Shown here: piece after piece, positions 24,227 to 35,829 of the stretch
How the letters are laid out: every line of letters starts with the position of its first letter
Numbering within the stretch: position 1 is the stretch's first letter
Assembly: GCA_963921935.1 (NCBI GenBank)
Contig: OY998184.1
Location: 30,161,567 to 30,225,566, forward strand
DNA: 64,000 nt
Direction: 5' to 3'
From: Galeruca laticollis
Taxonomy: Eukaryota > Arthropoda > Insecta > Coleoptera > Chrysomelidae
Notes under the pieces: generated by a model
What the model saw: the letters and a program-made list of their open reading frames with translations, nothing else
What the model was told of the DNA's origin: nothing
Databases searched by the model: none
Position numbers and translations under genes: made by a program

Positions 24227-24975
24227 TACCTACCTTGTGATAGAAAAAAAAGAGGCTATGATATTACAAATATCAAAGCTTAGGTATTATTAGCCTTATG
24301 GGGATATCCTGGATATATATTTTCCAAGTAGTAGACAACCAGGAAAACTATGTCTGCTGATCTTTACAATTATTGAAATTAACTGTCTCGACCCTTACTT
24401 CGTGTAATCTACTCATATTAGTGTTATAAATGAAACTCACTGTTTCTAGCTATTTCCATTATATTGTGGAATTAGCTAGAAACAGTGAGTTTCGTTTAAA
24501 ACACTTTTACAATTATTACTTAAGAAGACAGTTTGAAAGTGTAGAGCACTTAAATATTGTGATTCTGTTAAGTGACTTTTCATTTCTAACACTTCATGAA
24601 AATCCAGTTTTTGTCTTTTATCACAAATATGTCGTACATCTAGTTCTGTGTTAGGTGCCAATGAATATTTGGGGTCAAGTATATGTTTTGGGTATTAGGA
24701 TTACTCTGGTCGATTTATGCTGTCTGCTCTTAGGTGTTCACTGTATCTAATTTCATAATTTCTAATAGTTTGACCAGAATAAACAGCATCATATTCTGAA
24801 CATCTAATCATTTTCCACTGTCACGGTGTCCTATAAAAGGAATATTTTGTTTTTCCAGAATTATGGTATTATTGGGAATAAGCGTTCGCGGATTTTTGTG
24901 GCTTGCCTTGTTCTCTCTTTATTTAAAATATTATTAATTATTTTTACAGGGATTTCAAACGTTCATAAAATATTT
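24227..24975 (-). mobile_element. Second Penelope fragment, inverted and rearranged
   Basis: 24240-24370 is a reverse-complement relative of the 3' region of the first Penelope copy (20905-21045). It joins directly to a relative of the 5' hairpin (ACTGTCTCGACCCTTACTTCG, 24380), then to the C-terminal GIY-YIG coding part on the minus strand (24661-24476 and upstream to about 24830: SEYDAVYSGQTIRNYEIRY, EHLRADS). So the 3' end, hairpin and coding end are in a head-to-tail arrangement, as in tandem or pseudo-LTR Penelope copies. It is more diverged than the first copy and frame-broken. Confidence 0.75.
24425..24510. repeat. Palindromic hairpin in the Penelope fragment
   Basis: TGAAACTCACTGTTTCTAGCT (about 24430) and AGCTAGAAACAGTGAGTTTC (24474-24493) are complementary across a short A/T-rich loop. 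It corresponds to the pseudo-LTR inversion point. Confidence 0.8.
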
Positions 24976-25754
24976 GCCGTTTTTAGCTTAGCTTAGGTTC
25001 ATAGTGAAACTACAAATTGAAAGTGAACTTGAAATAATCCTCAAATGAAACAGGGCATGTGCCACTAGGTAGCTCTTGTTTTATTTATATAATAATGATC
25101 ATAATAATTTGAGACCTCAACTGAGGATGCGACTTGAAAAATGCTACCTGAAACTTAAAATAATATAGAATTATATTCATACTTCTTTTATTGGGTAACC
25201 CCATGTACTTTCTTCTTATTTGGGATAACTAAACTAAAGGATAAGGTGAAAATGTTAGAGGAGCACAGCAAATCATAATTTCAATTCCATATGATAAGAA
25301 GGAAGTTGTTCTAATACACCTTGAAAAATTTAATCCAAACAAACTTTGCAAGATACACAAATGCTGTTAAAAATATATTGATTAGTTTTTGTCTTACTCC
25401 TTTAGGAAAGAAATATCTAATGTTTATGCTGTCGAAGTAAACAATTTCCTTGCATAATTTGTTTGTTGTTACATTTTCATTTGCACTATACTTACTTAAA
25501 TCTATACATTTGATTATTCATATAACTAAACCTGAATAAAGTTAATTAATTATCTCAGGATAATTTTTGCGTTTTTTATTCAATTCCCGCATATTCCGTA
25601 AATAATTATCTTTACTCTTGATTTTATTATTAGGTATTAGGATCAGAAGAATGTGGGATATACTCGAAGAAATGAAACTGAGATAATATTTTTGAATTGA
25701 ATAATTGTATTAATCAAAGTTACGAGTCTATTCTATATAACATGCTTTGAGAAT
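24976..25754. other. Non-coding interval
   Basis: No gene or repeat recognised. Confidence 0.4.
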
Positions 25755-25822
25755 GTGAGAAAAAGGGAGAGAGAAAGAGAGAGAGGGAGAGAGAGAGGAG
25801 AGGAGAGGGGAGAGAAAGAGAG
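25755..25822. repeat. (GA)n-rich low-complexity tract
   Basis: Purine tract of GA, GAGG and GAAA units. The minus-strand open frame over it is a repeat artefact. Confidence 0.9.
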
Positions 25823-26300
25823 CATGCCTGCGCAATTGAATACCGTGTTTGGTGTATCGTGCCTAAATCTACATTGCTACCCTCTATAGAAGACAGCACA
25901 TCGCTGATTTCTGTAATTTCCACGCTGTTATACGGACAATAGAAGATTCAAGCCTCTTGCATTTTTTTTAACTTGATGGTAGCAAAATGAATAGGTATTC
26001 TACAAAAATAGTACAACACATCTAATTAATATCCTAAATAAATTACTTACACCATTCTTATGTTTCTACCTTTTGGAAAACTACAAAATGGAACTACGGC
26101 TACACAAAAACTTTTGTACTTAAAAAAATGAATGCTAAAGTACAATCACAAACCTCAATCCATCAGAAATATATGTGATTAAGCGGTTAGTTATATTACA
26201 GGGGAGTATTTAGAAGTCTTTAATGTTGGATCATGACTAATTCGCAAGCCCTATTGGCGGCGTCAATTTATTCACAGTTATTTGAGAAAACAAAAAATAG
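25823..26300. other. Non-coding interval
   Basis: No gene or repeat recognised between the GA tract and the Tc1/mariner-like element. Confidence 0.35.
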
Positions 26301-26302
26301 TA

Positions 26303-29300
26303 CAGGTTGGCAAATTAATTTTGGCAGTTGACGATACGCGAGAAAGCCATACAACTTGACAACGTTGTAAACGCAGCTACCGGGAAGAGCAGGCGACGTA
26401 CATTCCGCATGCAAAGTTTTAAAGGTTGTGAGACTGCTGATACGTACGAAGGTAACACAATATTTCGAATTGGGATTTAAAAATAATAAATTGTGGGACA
26501 TGTGTAATGCTATATAAAATCGAGTTCAGAAAACAAAATCATCAATGTGTTATTTATTATTATTTAAATTATTGAGAAAATGAAAACCATTAGATTTTTT
26601 TACGAAAATTGAGTTCCGTTTTGTACAGATATAATTATATATTGCTTCAAAAACCATACGGGGAATTCTATAATTACCCTTTATAATTTTATGTGATGTA
26701 AATAATAAATAATAAATAGATTCCAAGGGACATAAACTTTCACCTTTACTTCAAATTATTGTCTTTTAAGTGGTATCTTCATAATATTCGTGATTGAGGT
26801 TTATTTGTATATACATTGGAAGTCAGGTAGATTTTATAGATAAAGCGTACAATATGATAAGGATTCTTAAACGACTTTCTAAATTTAACAATGGCCAACA
26901 ACTTTTCCTACCTGTTCGTAGTAATAGTTAATGACATACCTACCTGTTAGGCTTTCTAAAATTGTTATTCTTAATAATACGTAGTAGATAATAATGTAAA
27001 AATTCGGGTTTATACATAAAATTTGAAAAACCAATTCGAGAAATCGCTTTTAGAGATGGTTTCATAAGAATACTAATAATATAAATAAAATATTGAAGAT
27101 TTTTTTTGGTAGATATTTCTATTTTCATATGTGAACTTCTGGGTTTTTTGCAAATATTTACTATGAAATTGGAACATCTCTTCACACTTTTTACAGAGTT
27201 AGGACTGGCAAAACAAAAAATCTTGTTTCTGGGTGCCGTCAATTATTGTTTATTTAGAACTATGTACAGATGTGCTACGAATATTATATTACTCTAGTGG
27301 AATTCGTCTCTAATATTTACAATTTTATAACACCTATTCACATTATCACATGTGTTAGGTTTAATGTATTCAGTTATACCCCCTACAAACAAATACTATA
27401 ATGAAAAATATGTTTTAGATGAACAGGGATCCTCAACAGTAAAATAATTATGTGCATCTTCAATTGATTCTTCAAATTTTCTATATTAACTTCATCATCC
27501 TCGCTATCTTAGTCTTCGGCCAAATTAATAATAATATTATCTACAGCAGTATCTGAAAGTGGTTCATTGTTCATAAATTCATTTTCAATATTTTTAACAT
27601 GGTCACATCTATCTAACTTAGCAATAATTTTCAGAAAATGTGACAAAAAATTCATTACATTAATCTTTGTAAAAATGAAGGTAACATTTCGTTTGGCCAC
27701 ATATTCTTCAAGTGCCGCCGAAACACTTTCGATCGGATTAAAGTCCCGATGATAAGGGGGTAGCCTTAAAACTTGCAATTCATGTCGAATGAACAATTCA
27801 TCAATTTTATAAATTTTTATGTTGCGGTTTGTACATTTTTGCAACGTGATAAAGATCTGGTCTTAGCATTTACTCACCGTATTATATGTTTCTTTCAGAA
27901 AGCCAGCTTTTTAATTGTGGTTTAGTCCAAGCAGTCGTAAGTAATTTTTCAAAGAACATTGTGATATGGGGCGTTATCAGTTACCACAACAGCTTTTTTT
28001 GCATTGTATGAAATAATTTTGTCTTGTACCCACTTCTCATAATTTTCGTACGACATTTAATTAAGATGATCTCCGGCTTTTGACTGGGAGTTCCACATAA
28101 TACCAGCATTAGGTACAAAACCATTTCCACTTTCTGCATGCAAAACGTGTTTTCTTAATCCTTCGTTACTCTTGTCGTTCCACCCTTTTAGGTGCGTGTG
28201 ACATGAATGAATGTCTGTTTCATCCATATAAATGATAGGTTTGTTCTGTTATCTGCACTTTTTTATGTTTCTCAAATATAGTAGGCGTGAATGTCTGATT
28301 TCGTGACGTCCCATTAACAAACGTCTGTTGTTTTTCATGTTGGTCCAGCGAAACTTCAAAGAATGTATTTGTTACCGTGATTTCCTGCGAAGCCATAACT
28401 ATCTGCAAGGGTTTGGTATACATTTGTCAACGTTGGTACTTTTTTCTCGGATATGTGATAATTTATGATGCACCTTCTAAGCACAGTTTTGTCGAATTGA
28501 CGGATACTGGACGTTCTTTGTTTTTAGTAGACACATCAGTGTCAGCATGACTTCCTGTTAGAGCTTCTTCTTTAAAACGGGAAAGTGTTCTTTGTCTAAC
28601 TTTCGTAGCAGCAGAAAAACGTTCAATGACCTGACAATAAAATAGGTCGATATAAATGTTGTATTAAAAGTTTTACTCATGAGTATTTTTATACAAATGG
28701 AATTGAGGAAGTAGTTAAATTTGCTTTCAGTGACCGTTCTTTGAAATAAAAATTTTTGTCGTGGTTTTCGGCCATTTAATAGAAGTATTAAATTCAAAAA
28801 TACTATAATACGTTTCAGTTCATTAGTTGTTTTGAACGATCTTTAGATTTTAGTTCAAACATATTTCCATATAACCAAACCGCAATTGTGACTGAATTTG
28901 GAAGATGGTTCTAAACAAATAATGAAACCGAAACGTAATAGAGATAGGTATGAAATGAGTATGATAATTATGATTATAAGCTAAAGAGATATTACATTTA
29001 AATAGGCATCTTACACAAAATTTACAGGTGTTCTTTTATATACTCCTGTAGACAGAAGCAGAATAGTTATTTATGCAACAAGTGCATAAAGTGCTGCTCA
29101 TTTTCAGGAATGGAAAAATTTATGTATGAGCTGCAGGCATGCAAAAACCAAAAAATGTCTCATTTAGGTTGCTCTAAATGGACTAAAAATAGCGTCGATT
29201 TGATTGTCATGATGACATAACGGTGCATAAAATTGACACATGAGTGCATAAAATACTTAGTTTCACCCTAATGTCACTTTTTTAAATCGTTTAACAAATA

Positions 29301-29697
29301 AATATTTTATGTACGAAAATCGATTTAGAAAATTTACTATCGAGTGTAAATTTGTTAAATAATTACTTTGGCTTAAAAATTCTTAGCAATTATTGAAACT
29401 TACCTTTGTTAATGGAATTGTTGACTTGCTATTATTTGCCTCTTCGGTCATGAAGTTTAAAACGTTCATAATTATCTCACGACATTGCTCACTCAACTGT
29501 TTATGAACAACTTTACTATCTGGAGTGGAGTTAGTATTGCAAAATCCCGGTAATCACACTTTTCCATGAACTATACTGTTGAAACAAAGCTGACGAATTC
29601 TGCCAGCGAAGTGAGCTCTTGCAATCCGCATACGTCTCTACTACGGCGCATCGGACGTTGCCAAACTTCCGACTGTCAAAATTAATTTGCCAACCTC
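26303..29697 (-). mobile_element. Tc1/mariner-like DNA transposon, 3.4 kb
   Basis: Terminal inverted repeats of about 24-26 bp: AGGTTGGCAAATTAATTTTGG at 26304 and its complement ending at 29696. TA dinucleotides flank both ends (26301-26302 and 29698-29699), the target duplication of the Tc1/mariner superfamily. The enclosed minus-strand transposase has a DDE domain of the DDE_3 type. The element is old: several stops and frameshifts. Confidence 0.8.
27509..29545 (-). pseudogene. Tc1/mariner-like transposase with intron
   Basis: Read downstream on the minus strand: an N-terminal exon (29545-29403) with KQLSEQCREIIMNVLNFM ends in a GTAAG donor; the next part (28636-28390) starts after TTGTCAG with VIERFSAATKVRQRTLSRF, a helix-turn-helix-like segment. 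The catalytic core (28245-27880) shows IIYMDETDIHSCH (first D), GFVPNAGIMWNSQSKAGDHL, YEKWVQDKII and VVVTDNAPYHN (second D). The last part (27844-27509) shows LRLPPYHRDFNPIES with the final acidic residue E. All three catalytic acids are still visible although stops (about 28056, 27940) and frame changes separate them. It would cut and rejoin at TA sites. Confidence 0.75.
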
Positions 29698-30220
29698 TAT
29701 AGCTCTGCAGCTTTGAGCCGGACTTTTTTATGTCCTACCTCAAACATCGACATAAAGGTGACAGCCACAAAATATCCGCCTCGGAGAGTTCACCTGAAAT
29801 TGACCGCCGAATTTTGGGTAAGGTTATAATTTTTGTGTTATTTTAATTGAATTTAAATAAACCCGTTAGTCGTTTCGCATTTTATTTGAAGATGTATGAT
29901 TCAGGTAAAATATTAGTAGATAAGCTGAGGTATTTTTCCGTGTAATTTAATTTGGTTTTATGAAACCGAAATATTTCATGTTATTATGTATATAATTTAT
30001 ACGCCAGTGGAAAAATTTAATGATATTTGTACCTATTAATGGGATCCTGTAGCATAATTGCCTCTATTGCACGTTTATCCAATAAATAAAAAATCGTCCA
30101 GATATCGGTTGGCAAAAACATTATGAAATCATAAAATTTATTATGACATATTCAATAATGTACTATACTATGTGTTATACAAATTAAGGTAAATCAGGGT
30201 GACGACGATCGTCTCCCTGT
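29698..30220. other. Non-coding interval
   Basis: No gene or repeat recognised. Confidence 0.35.
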
Positions 30221-30359
30221 GTGGAGGGGGTAATTACCCCTGTTCGGATTTCAAACATTTGCAATTTATTTTATTCACGTTAGCGGTGAATTGACGTTTC
30301 TCGACCGTGAGCCGCGATCGGTGCATTTCCTCTCAATCTGTCTTTTCCATTTAGCTACA

Positions 30360-30478
30360 ATAGTATATTGTGCAACAAGTGGGAAAAGTTCAACTTTTCT
30401 CACGAGTGTGGAAGTTTGTTGCCGCAAACACATAAGTGAGAAAAGTACTTTTCCCACATGTTGCACACTATACTTTTT
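30360..30478. repeat. Hairpin with GTGGGAAAAGT arms
   Basis: TAGTATATTGTGCAACAAGTG (30360) and its diverged complement ending TGTTGCACACTATAC (about 30474) flank internal complementary GAAAAGTT/AACTTTTC and a central repeat. Likely a foldback element end. Confidence 0.7.
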
Positions 30479-30753
30479 CTACAACTGCACAAATTCAAAG
30501 AATACAAGTAAATAGTTCTGTAGAAAAAGTCTAAGCATCGAGAACCACCCACAGAAAACGGCTGGGCATCGAGTATAACCTTCTGAAATTGGCTGGGCAT
30601 CGAGTATCCCCTACTGGATTCTTCATATAAATGTATGTAGTTTGGGCAAAGTGCCGTGAGAAATGATATTTCTCACAGTGTGAGCAATATATGGTTTTGA
30701 AATTAAGTAAGCTATGAGAAATACGCTACTTCTCATAGCAGTTGTAGAAAAAA
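30472..30753. repeat. 282-bp inner TIR element
   Basis: CTTTTTCTACAACTGC at 30472 and GCAGTTGTAGAAAAAAG ending at 30753 are inverted copies. Inside are two short hairpins (GTGAGAAATGATATTTCTCAC at 30656 and CTATGAGAAATACGCTACTTC around 30712) and repeated GGCTGGGCATCGAGTAT (30570, 30594). It sits at the 3' border of the epimerase fragment and probably truncates it. Confidence 0.6.
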
Positions 30754-30754
30754 G

Positions 30755-31233
30755 TCCATGGTTCGGTTGGTGCATCTTCTTTATGCAAAGTCCTTCCAGA
30801 TGAATACATATTTCCAGAAGACAGCTCTACATAGTGTTTGATTTTCTGTAGAGTAGCTTCTTTGGCACAATTTATGCTCAATTTCAAAATACCCTCATTG
30901 TAAACAGGATGTGTTTGAGCAGGTTTCGTTTCACCTGCACAGTTTACAACAAGATCCCATACACTATCATTCGAAGAACTGAACGCATGTACATAAGATT
31001 CTATATTGATTAAATTAGCTCTCCTAAATTCAACAATATTATTTTTGAAGGCCTATCCATGTACATCGTTTAACCAGGCAACTTGAGGCGGTACTTTATC
31101 AACAAATCTTATTGCACTAACGAGATCGTTCTTGACTAAATATCAGACCAAGTTGCTGCCAATAAAAGCACAACCTCCTAATATTAAAATTTTAGGCTCA
31201 GATATCCTGTCTGTCCATTTGTATCTCCTCCAT
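30755..31233 (-). pseudogene. NAD-dependent epimerase/dehydratase-like gene fragment
   Basis: From a minus-strand ATG at 31233, the translation gives a Rossmann nucleotide-binding start, KILILGGCAFIGSNLV (GxxGxxG with the middle glycine changed to alanine), then VDKVPPQVAWLND, NNIVEFRRANLIN, VWDLVVNCAGETKPAQ and YVELSSGNMYSS, the last containing the serine and tyrosine expected of the extended short-chain dehydrogenase fold. Two stops (about 31152 and 31066) and a frameshift near the start break it. No intron is seen across roughly 480 bp. The fragment ends abruptly at the inner TIR element. It appears to be a captured copy of the 5' part of a host gene; the parent is outside this window. Confidence 0.65.
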
Positions 31234-31583
31234 TGACGCGAATTCTTTCCAATATTTGACAATCAAATTTTTATCTTAAAACCTGTTCTTACGGGTTCCA
31301 TAAATAAAGAAGGTTAACAACACAAGTAGCATTTAAAATACAAACCAAATACACAATTTCTGGGCTTCAATTGTCCAAAAATACAATATATTTACAATTT
31401 TTTTAAGACTGACTTATACTCCATGGACATCATTTTTGTACTTACTGTCAGTGTCAGATTTTTTTTTAGAGGAAATGCACCTATAGCGGCTTACGATCGA
31501 GAAACGTCAATTCACTGCTGATGGAAATAAAATAAAATTTATCAGAAACGTTTGAAATCCGAACAACCCCCATTACCCCCCTT

Positions 31584-33334
31584 GTATACGCTCCTGAGGC
31601 ACCAGATTGTAGTATTTTGTTCATGAGAAACTTTTGAAACTTTATTATCAATATAATCTGTTATTTTGATCTGGTATACAATATTGAACCTCAAAACTAT
31701 TTGCACAAATATTAATTACCTAAATACCAAATCAATTATACTCAGTTATATCAACTATTCAACCCTAAAACCATAAACTCGCTTAACAAACTGATCTTTT
31801 ATCAACAACGGTTTAACCAACCACCAATGATGTAAGAATTCGTATCAAAGATTTGACGAAACAATTGTTATTATTGAGCTTCCTTTACATTTCTAAAGAA
31901 TAACAATAGGAAGAAGTAGAAAATTAATTAAATTGAGTAACTACTCTCTTGAAGCGTTTGGCAGCGTCGTTGATATTCAAATCACGTGTATCGACACGTT
32001 GTTACTGTTTCTACAGTCTTCGTTTTGTATCGCGTAAAAGGCCCTCGTGTGTTTGAAAGGGGCAACAGGTAATTTGAAAACGTCGTATTAAATGTATTTG
32101 AAAAAAGTTAAGGGAAACTTTAACGTTCATATTGTCGGGGCAACAATACGAATTCAAATGAAAGTAAACTTTTTCTTCGTTATAACTTGCTTACGTTCGT
32201 ATTATGTATGAATGCTAACTTTGTAACAAGGTTTTACGGAAGTTTTTGTTGAATGTTTGTTTGATGTGCAATCACAAATATCAGAGTTGAGCGTTTTAGA
32301 AATGGTGAGATTAAATGAATGTGTTAAAATTTAAGGAGTCGTTTTTTTAGTCCAACTTTTTCTCCTCAATTACTAGAATTTGTTTATGTTTCTCTTATGA
32401 AAGATTTTCTTGAAGTTGAATGACAGTTCCGGCGCTGTCACTTATTTTAAATTGTATTCACGAGGTTTTATGAGTATTGTGGTAAACGAAGTCTGATACT
32501 GTTTTAACAAAAAGCGTGATTATATTAACGTGACCCAACACTTATCGAGGTATACTCACAAGTATCCGTTTCAATACATAATCCACCTGTTCAATTTATT
32601 TAACTGCCCCATAGTAGTTCACAAGACAAATCATTCTTTTATAAAAGTATATTGTACGTGTTTGAAAGGGAAGGTTATGTAATTCAGGCGAACTTAAATT
32701 CCTAACAATCCTTATATTTGACCTCGACATGCTTGTGACGTATAGCGCTTGCTATGCTATATAGATTTACTAATTTATTGTATGTTCTCTTATTGTCTTT
32801 TTGTGTTTGTAAAATCTTGTAATTTGGCGTAACCAACTTGCTAAAACAGCAGTAAGTGGAGTTTAAACAGTTGAAAAGGTTTATTTTGTTTATACCGTGG
32901 ATGGTTTTAACTGTGTTTTTGATAATCATTATTTAAGTTGATTGATTGCAGAATCACTGTACAGTACAATAGTGAGTAGTCAATATACTTATATATTTGT
33001 GTAGAAAAATTAATTTTAAAAGCATTTATTGTCGAATATTTCCAACATTGTTATTGACATTTGTTTTGAATTATTTATTATTATTTATGTTCGCGCCGCC
33101 CTCTAATTTTTCATAAAAGTTGGCGCGACGCTCATGGATTACTTTAATTAATTATCGATACTGGTTTTGTACATTTTGATAAGAGGCTACTTTAATTTTG
33201 ATCATTAACGCTTTCGTTGAGAAACAACTCGTTTCAAAGTATTCTTCTTCAAATTAATATCTCATTGCTAAACCGCTAAAAATTAGTTAAAACCACGACG
33301 TTTGTCAATTCATATTATTGGCAGTGTAAATATA
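31584..33334. other. Long non-coding interval
   Basis: About 1.75 kb of AT-rich DNA without recognised genes. A small GC-rich hairpin (TTCGCGCC / GGCGCGA, about 33089-33128) is the only structure noticed. Confidence 0.4.
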
Positions 33335-33773
33335 CAGGGTGTCCCGGGACTAATGGGAAAAAAGTCAGGAGCGTATAATCTGAGCTAAAATAATGTTAGT
33401 ACTTCATATAAACTTTTACTACGCAGGCCCTCGTTTTCGAGTTATAGGCCTCCAAAGTTTTAATTTTGAATTTGGTTTTTATTTGTATTTTTTGTACTAG
33501 TTATTTGATCTTTATAAAATTTACGGCAAAGCTATAATCTATGTGTATGTTTATTTTGGTAAGGTAAACAGATTTACAGTAGTGCATTGAAGCCAGGGAC
33601 GGACTAGTCGCTATGGTTAGTGATCCAAAAACTTTGCAGGTATGACACACCCTGTATGAAATTATCGACATTCACTTCCCCACACATTAAGCTAACGAAA
33701 AGGTACTCCTGTTGGAATTCGATAAAATAAGCCGTTTGGCTAATATTTACAGTTTTATTAATGCACTAAGTAC
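33335..33773 (+). repeat. Left terminal inverted repeat, 439 bp
   Basis: Pairs with 35344-35776. It contains a nested internal motif ACACACCCTGTATGAAATTA (about 33644) that resembles another mariner end. Confidence 0.9.
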
Positions 33774-34049
33774 CAGTTTACGCATTCACCATTTTTATAA
33801 GTACACAACGAGGTAAAACTAACTTTTAATAGATGTCCAAAATTTACCTAGAGTACTACAAGAAAATAATTTAACGATAGCAGAAGATGAAAAACATTAC
33901 AGACTTATTAATTGGAAAGTTGGTAAAAACTTTTTATAAGTGTTTTTACCGTTTATCAAGTTACCATAGGATTAGTTGTCAAACGTTGTGTAGAATAGTT
34001 CGTAGTCAGTACTTGTCAATAATTCATAAGTCCTTAATTTAACAGTTAC

Positions 34050-35183
34050 AATAGCAGAATTCGCTTTTATTGAGTACGCAGATAAACATCTAATGTAAGG
34101 ACTGGCTTCTCGAAACTGTTTAGAGGCCAAAAGGCTTTATGAAGAACATTTTGCAAATAGAGCATTGCCAGACAGACGAATGTTTGGGCGTATTGATCTC
34201 AGGTTACGAGAAACAGGTATGAATAAGTAAATGTAATTTTCCATGTATACAAAACAAAATTTTAAATTTTAGGAAGATTTTCGCCAGAAAAAGCTGGAGA
34301 AGGTACAGTACGGAGCATACGTACTGTGGCAGTTGAACAAGACTTGTTAAATGCAGTTGATAATGAACCATCGAGTTCTAGAAAATTATCAAGAGAACAT
34401 AACGTCTCGAAATCAGTTGTTCATCGCGTCCTAAAAAAACAGCTGTTATATCCTTTTCACATGAAAAATGTACACCGTATGACAGTGGCTGATTATCCTG
34501 CTCGACTTGAGTATAGCCAGTGGTTTCTGCGACAACAACAAGCAGACAACACATTTATTAGTAACGTTCTCTTTACGAACGAACCGGGTTTCACCAGAGA
34601 TGGAATCATAAATTCTCATAATATGCATTTATGGGATGATGTGAATCCACATGGCATTATCCAAACTAGGATCCAGCATAGATTCATGGTTAATGTTTGG
34701 CAGGAATAGTTGGCAATAATTTGATACAGCCATACTTTATTGACGGTACTTTGACCGGTCAGAGATATTTGGAGTTTTTTGCAAAATGAGTTATGGAACT
34801 TGTTTGATGATGTGCTACTACAAACTCGTAGGAATTTATGGTTCATGCATGATGGGGCCCCTCCTCATTTCAGTTTAGATGTACGACAGTATTCACACAC
34901 AAGGCTTCCTAATAGATGGATTGGTCGTGGAGGCCCTTTTCAATGGCCACCGCGATCAGGAGACGTTGATCCTATGGATTTCTTTCTCTAGGGTTATCTC
35001 AAAAGTAAGGTATACGCAACACCTGTGCAAACAAGGCAAGATTTAATAGACAGAATTGTGTTACACTGCAATGTTATTAGAAATAGTGTGAAATTGCTCT
35101 TTCAAGTGCAAAGAAACAACCTTCGTAGACTTAGAATGTTAGTGGAAGTGGGAGGAGCTCATATTGAACATTTATTAGAATAA
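34050..35183 (+). pseudogene. Mariner-like transposase, spliced
   Basis: N-terminal part at 34050-34216 (AFIEYADKHL, ALPDRRMFGRIDLRLRETG) is followed by an intron 34217-34272 (GTATGA...TTTTAG) and then a helix-turn-helix region, SIRTVAVEQDLL and SSRKLSREHNVSKSVVHRVL (34310-34430). Catalytic core: NVLFTNEPGFTRDG (34565), where the usual first aspartate is asparagine; WFMHDGAPPHFS (34840) with the second acid; WPPRSGDVDPMDFFL (34950), third acid D. The tail ends RRLRMLVEVGGAHIEHLLE and a stop at 35183. Frame breaks at about 34100, 34709, 34790 and 34990. The N-for-D change alone should abolish catalysis. Insects carry many copies of this transposase type. Confidence 0.85.
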
Positions 35184-35343
35184 CGTTAGTTTTTGTTGTT
35201 GTTTAGGAATTAGTTTTAGTCTCATGTTTTATAACTTGTGTTTTTTGAGGTTTTCTTAATGGTTTAATAATGTTATGTTCGTAATTTTGATTAAAAGCAA
35301 GTAAATTCTGTACATCATATTAATAAGTTAGTTAGGTAGATTT

Positions 35344-35776
35344 GTACGTAGTGCATTAATAAAACTGTAAATATTAGCCAAACGGCTTATTTTATCGAAT
35401 TCCAACAAGAGTACCTTTTCGTTAGCCTAATGTGTGGGGAAGTGAATTTCGATAATTTCATACAGGGTGTGCCATACCTGCAAATTTTTTGGATCACTAA
35501 CCATTGCGAGTAGTCCGTCCCTGGCTTCAATGCACTACTGTAAATCTGTTTACCTTACCAAAATAAACATACACTTACATTATAGCTTTGCCGTAAATTT
35601 TATGAAGATCAAATAACTAGTACAAAAAATAAAAACCAAATTCAAAATTAAAACTTTGGAGGCCTATAACTCGAAAACGAGGGCATGCATAGTAAAAGTT
35701 TATATGAAGTACTAACATTATTTTGGCCCATATTATACTCTCCTGACTTTTTTCCCATTAGTCCCGGGACACCCTG
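35344..35776 (-). repeat. Right terminal inverted repeat, 433 bp
   Basis: Complement of 33335-33773, with a few indels. Confidence 0.9.
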
Positions 35777-35829
35777 TATAAACGTTACGGTAAACTTCAT
35801 TTACTTTCACTGAGGGTACCGACAATGTT

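Larger units (their letters stand above)
30221..31583. mobile_element. 1.36-kb long-TIR element carrying a host gene fragment
   Basis: Inverted repeats of about 113 bp at 30221-30333 and 31469-31583 share GTTCGGATTTCAAAC, GTGAATTGACGTTTCTCG and GGTGCATTTCCTCT. Between them lie nested hairpins (30360-30753) and a minus-strand fragment of an epimerase-like gene (31233-30755). No transposase is encoded, so the element would be non-autonomous. Carrying a cellular gene fragment between TIRs is the arrangement known as transduplication in Pack-type elements. Exact ends and target duplication are not resolved. Confidence 0.6.
33335..35776 (+). mobile_element. Mariner-like transposon with about 435-bp TIRs
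   Basis: The ends are CAGGGTGTCCCGGGAC and its complement. Inverted repeats extend over 33335-33773 and 35344-35776 with only scattered differences. TA (in a TATA context) flanks both sides, as for Tc1/mariner target sites. The enclosed plus-strand transposase is spliced and degraded. The large TIRs are unusually long against the roughly 30 bp of classic mariners. Confidence 0.9.

Noticed and set aside
25720..25923. Minus-strand open frame rich in Ser-Leu
   Set aside because: It is a translation of the GA-rich low-complexity tract.
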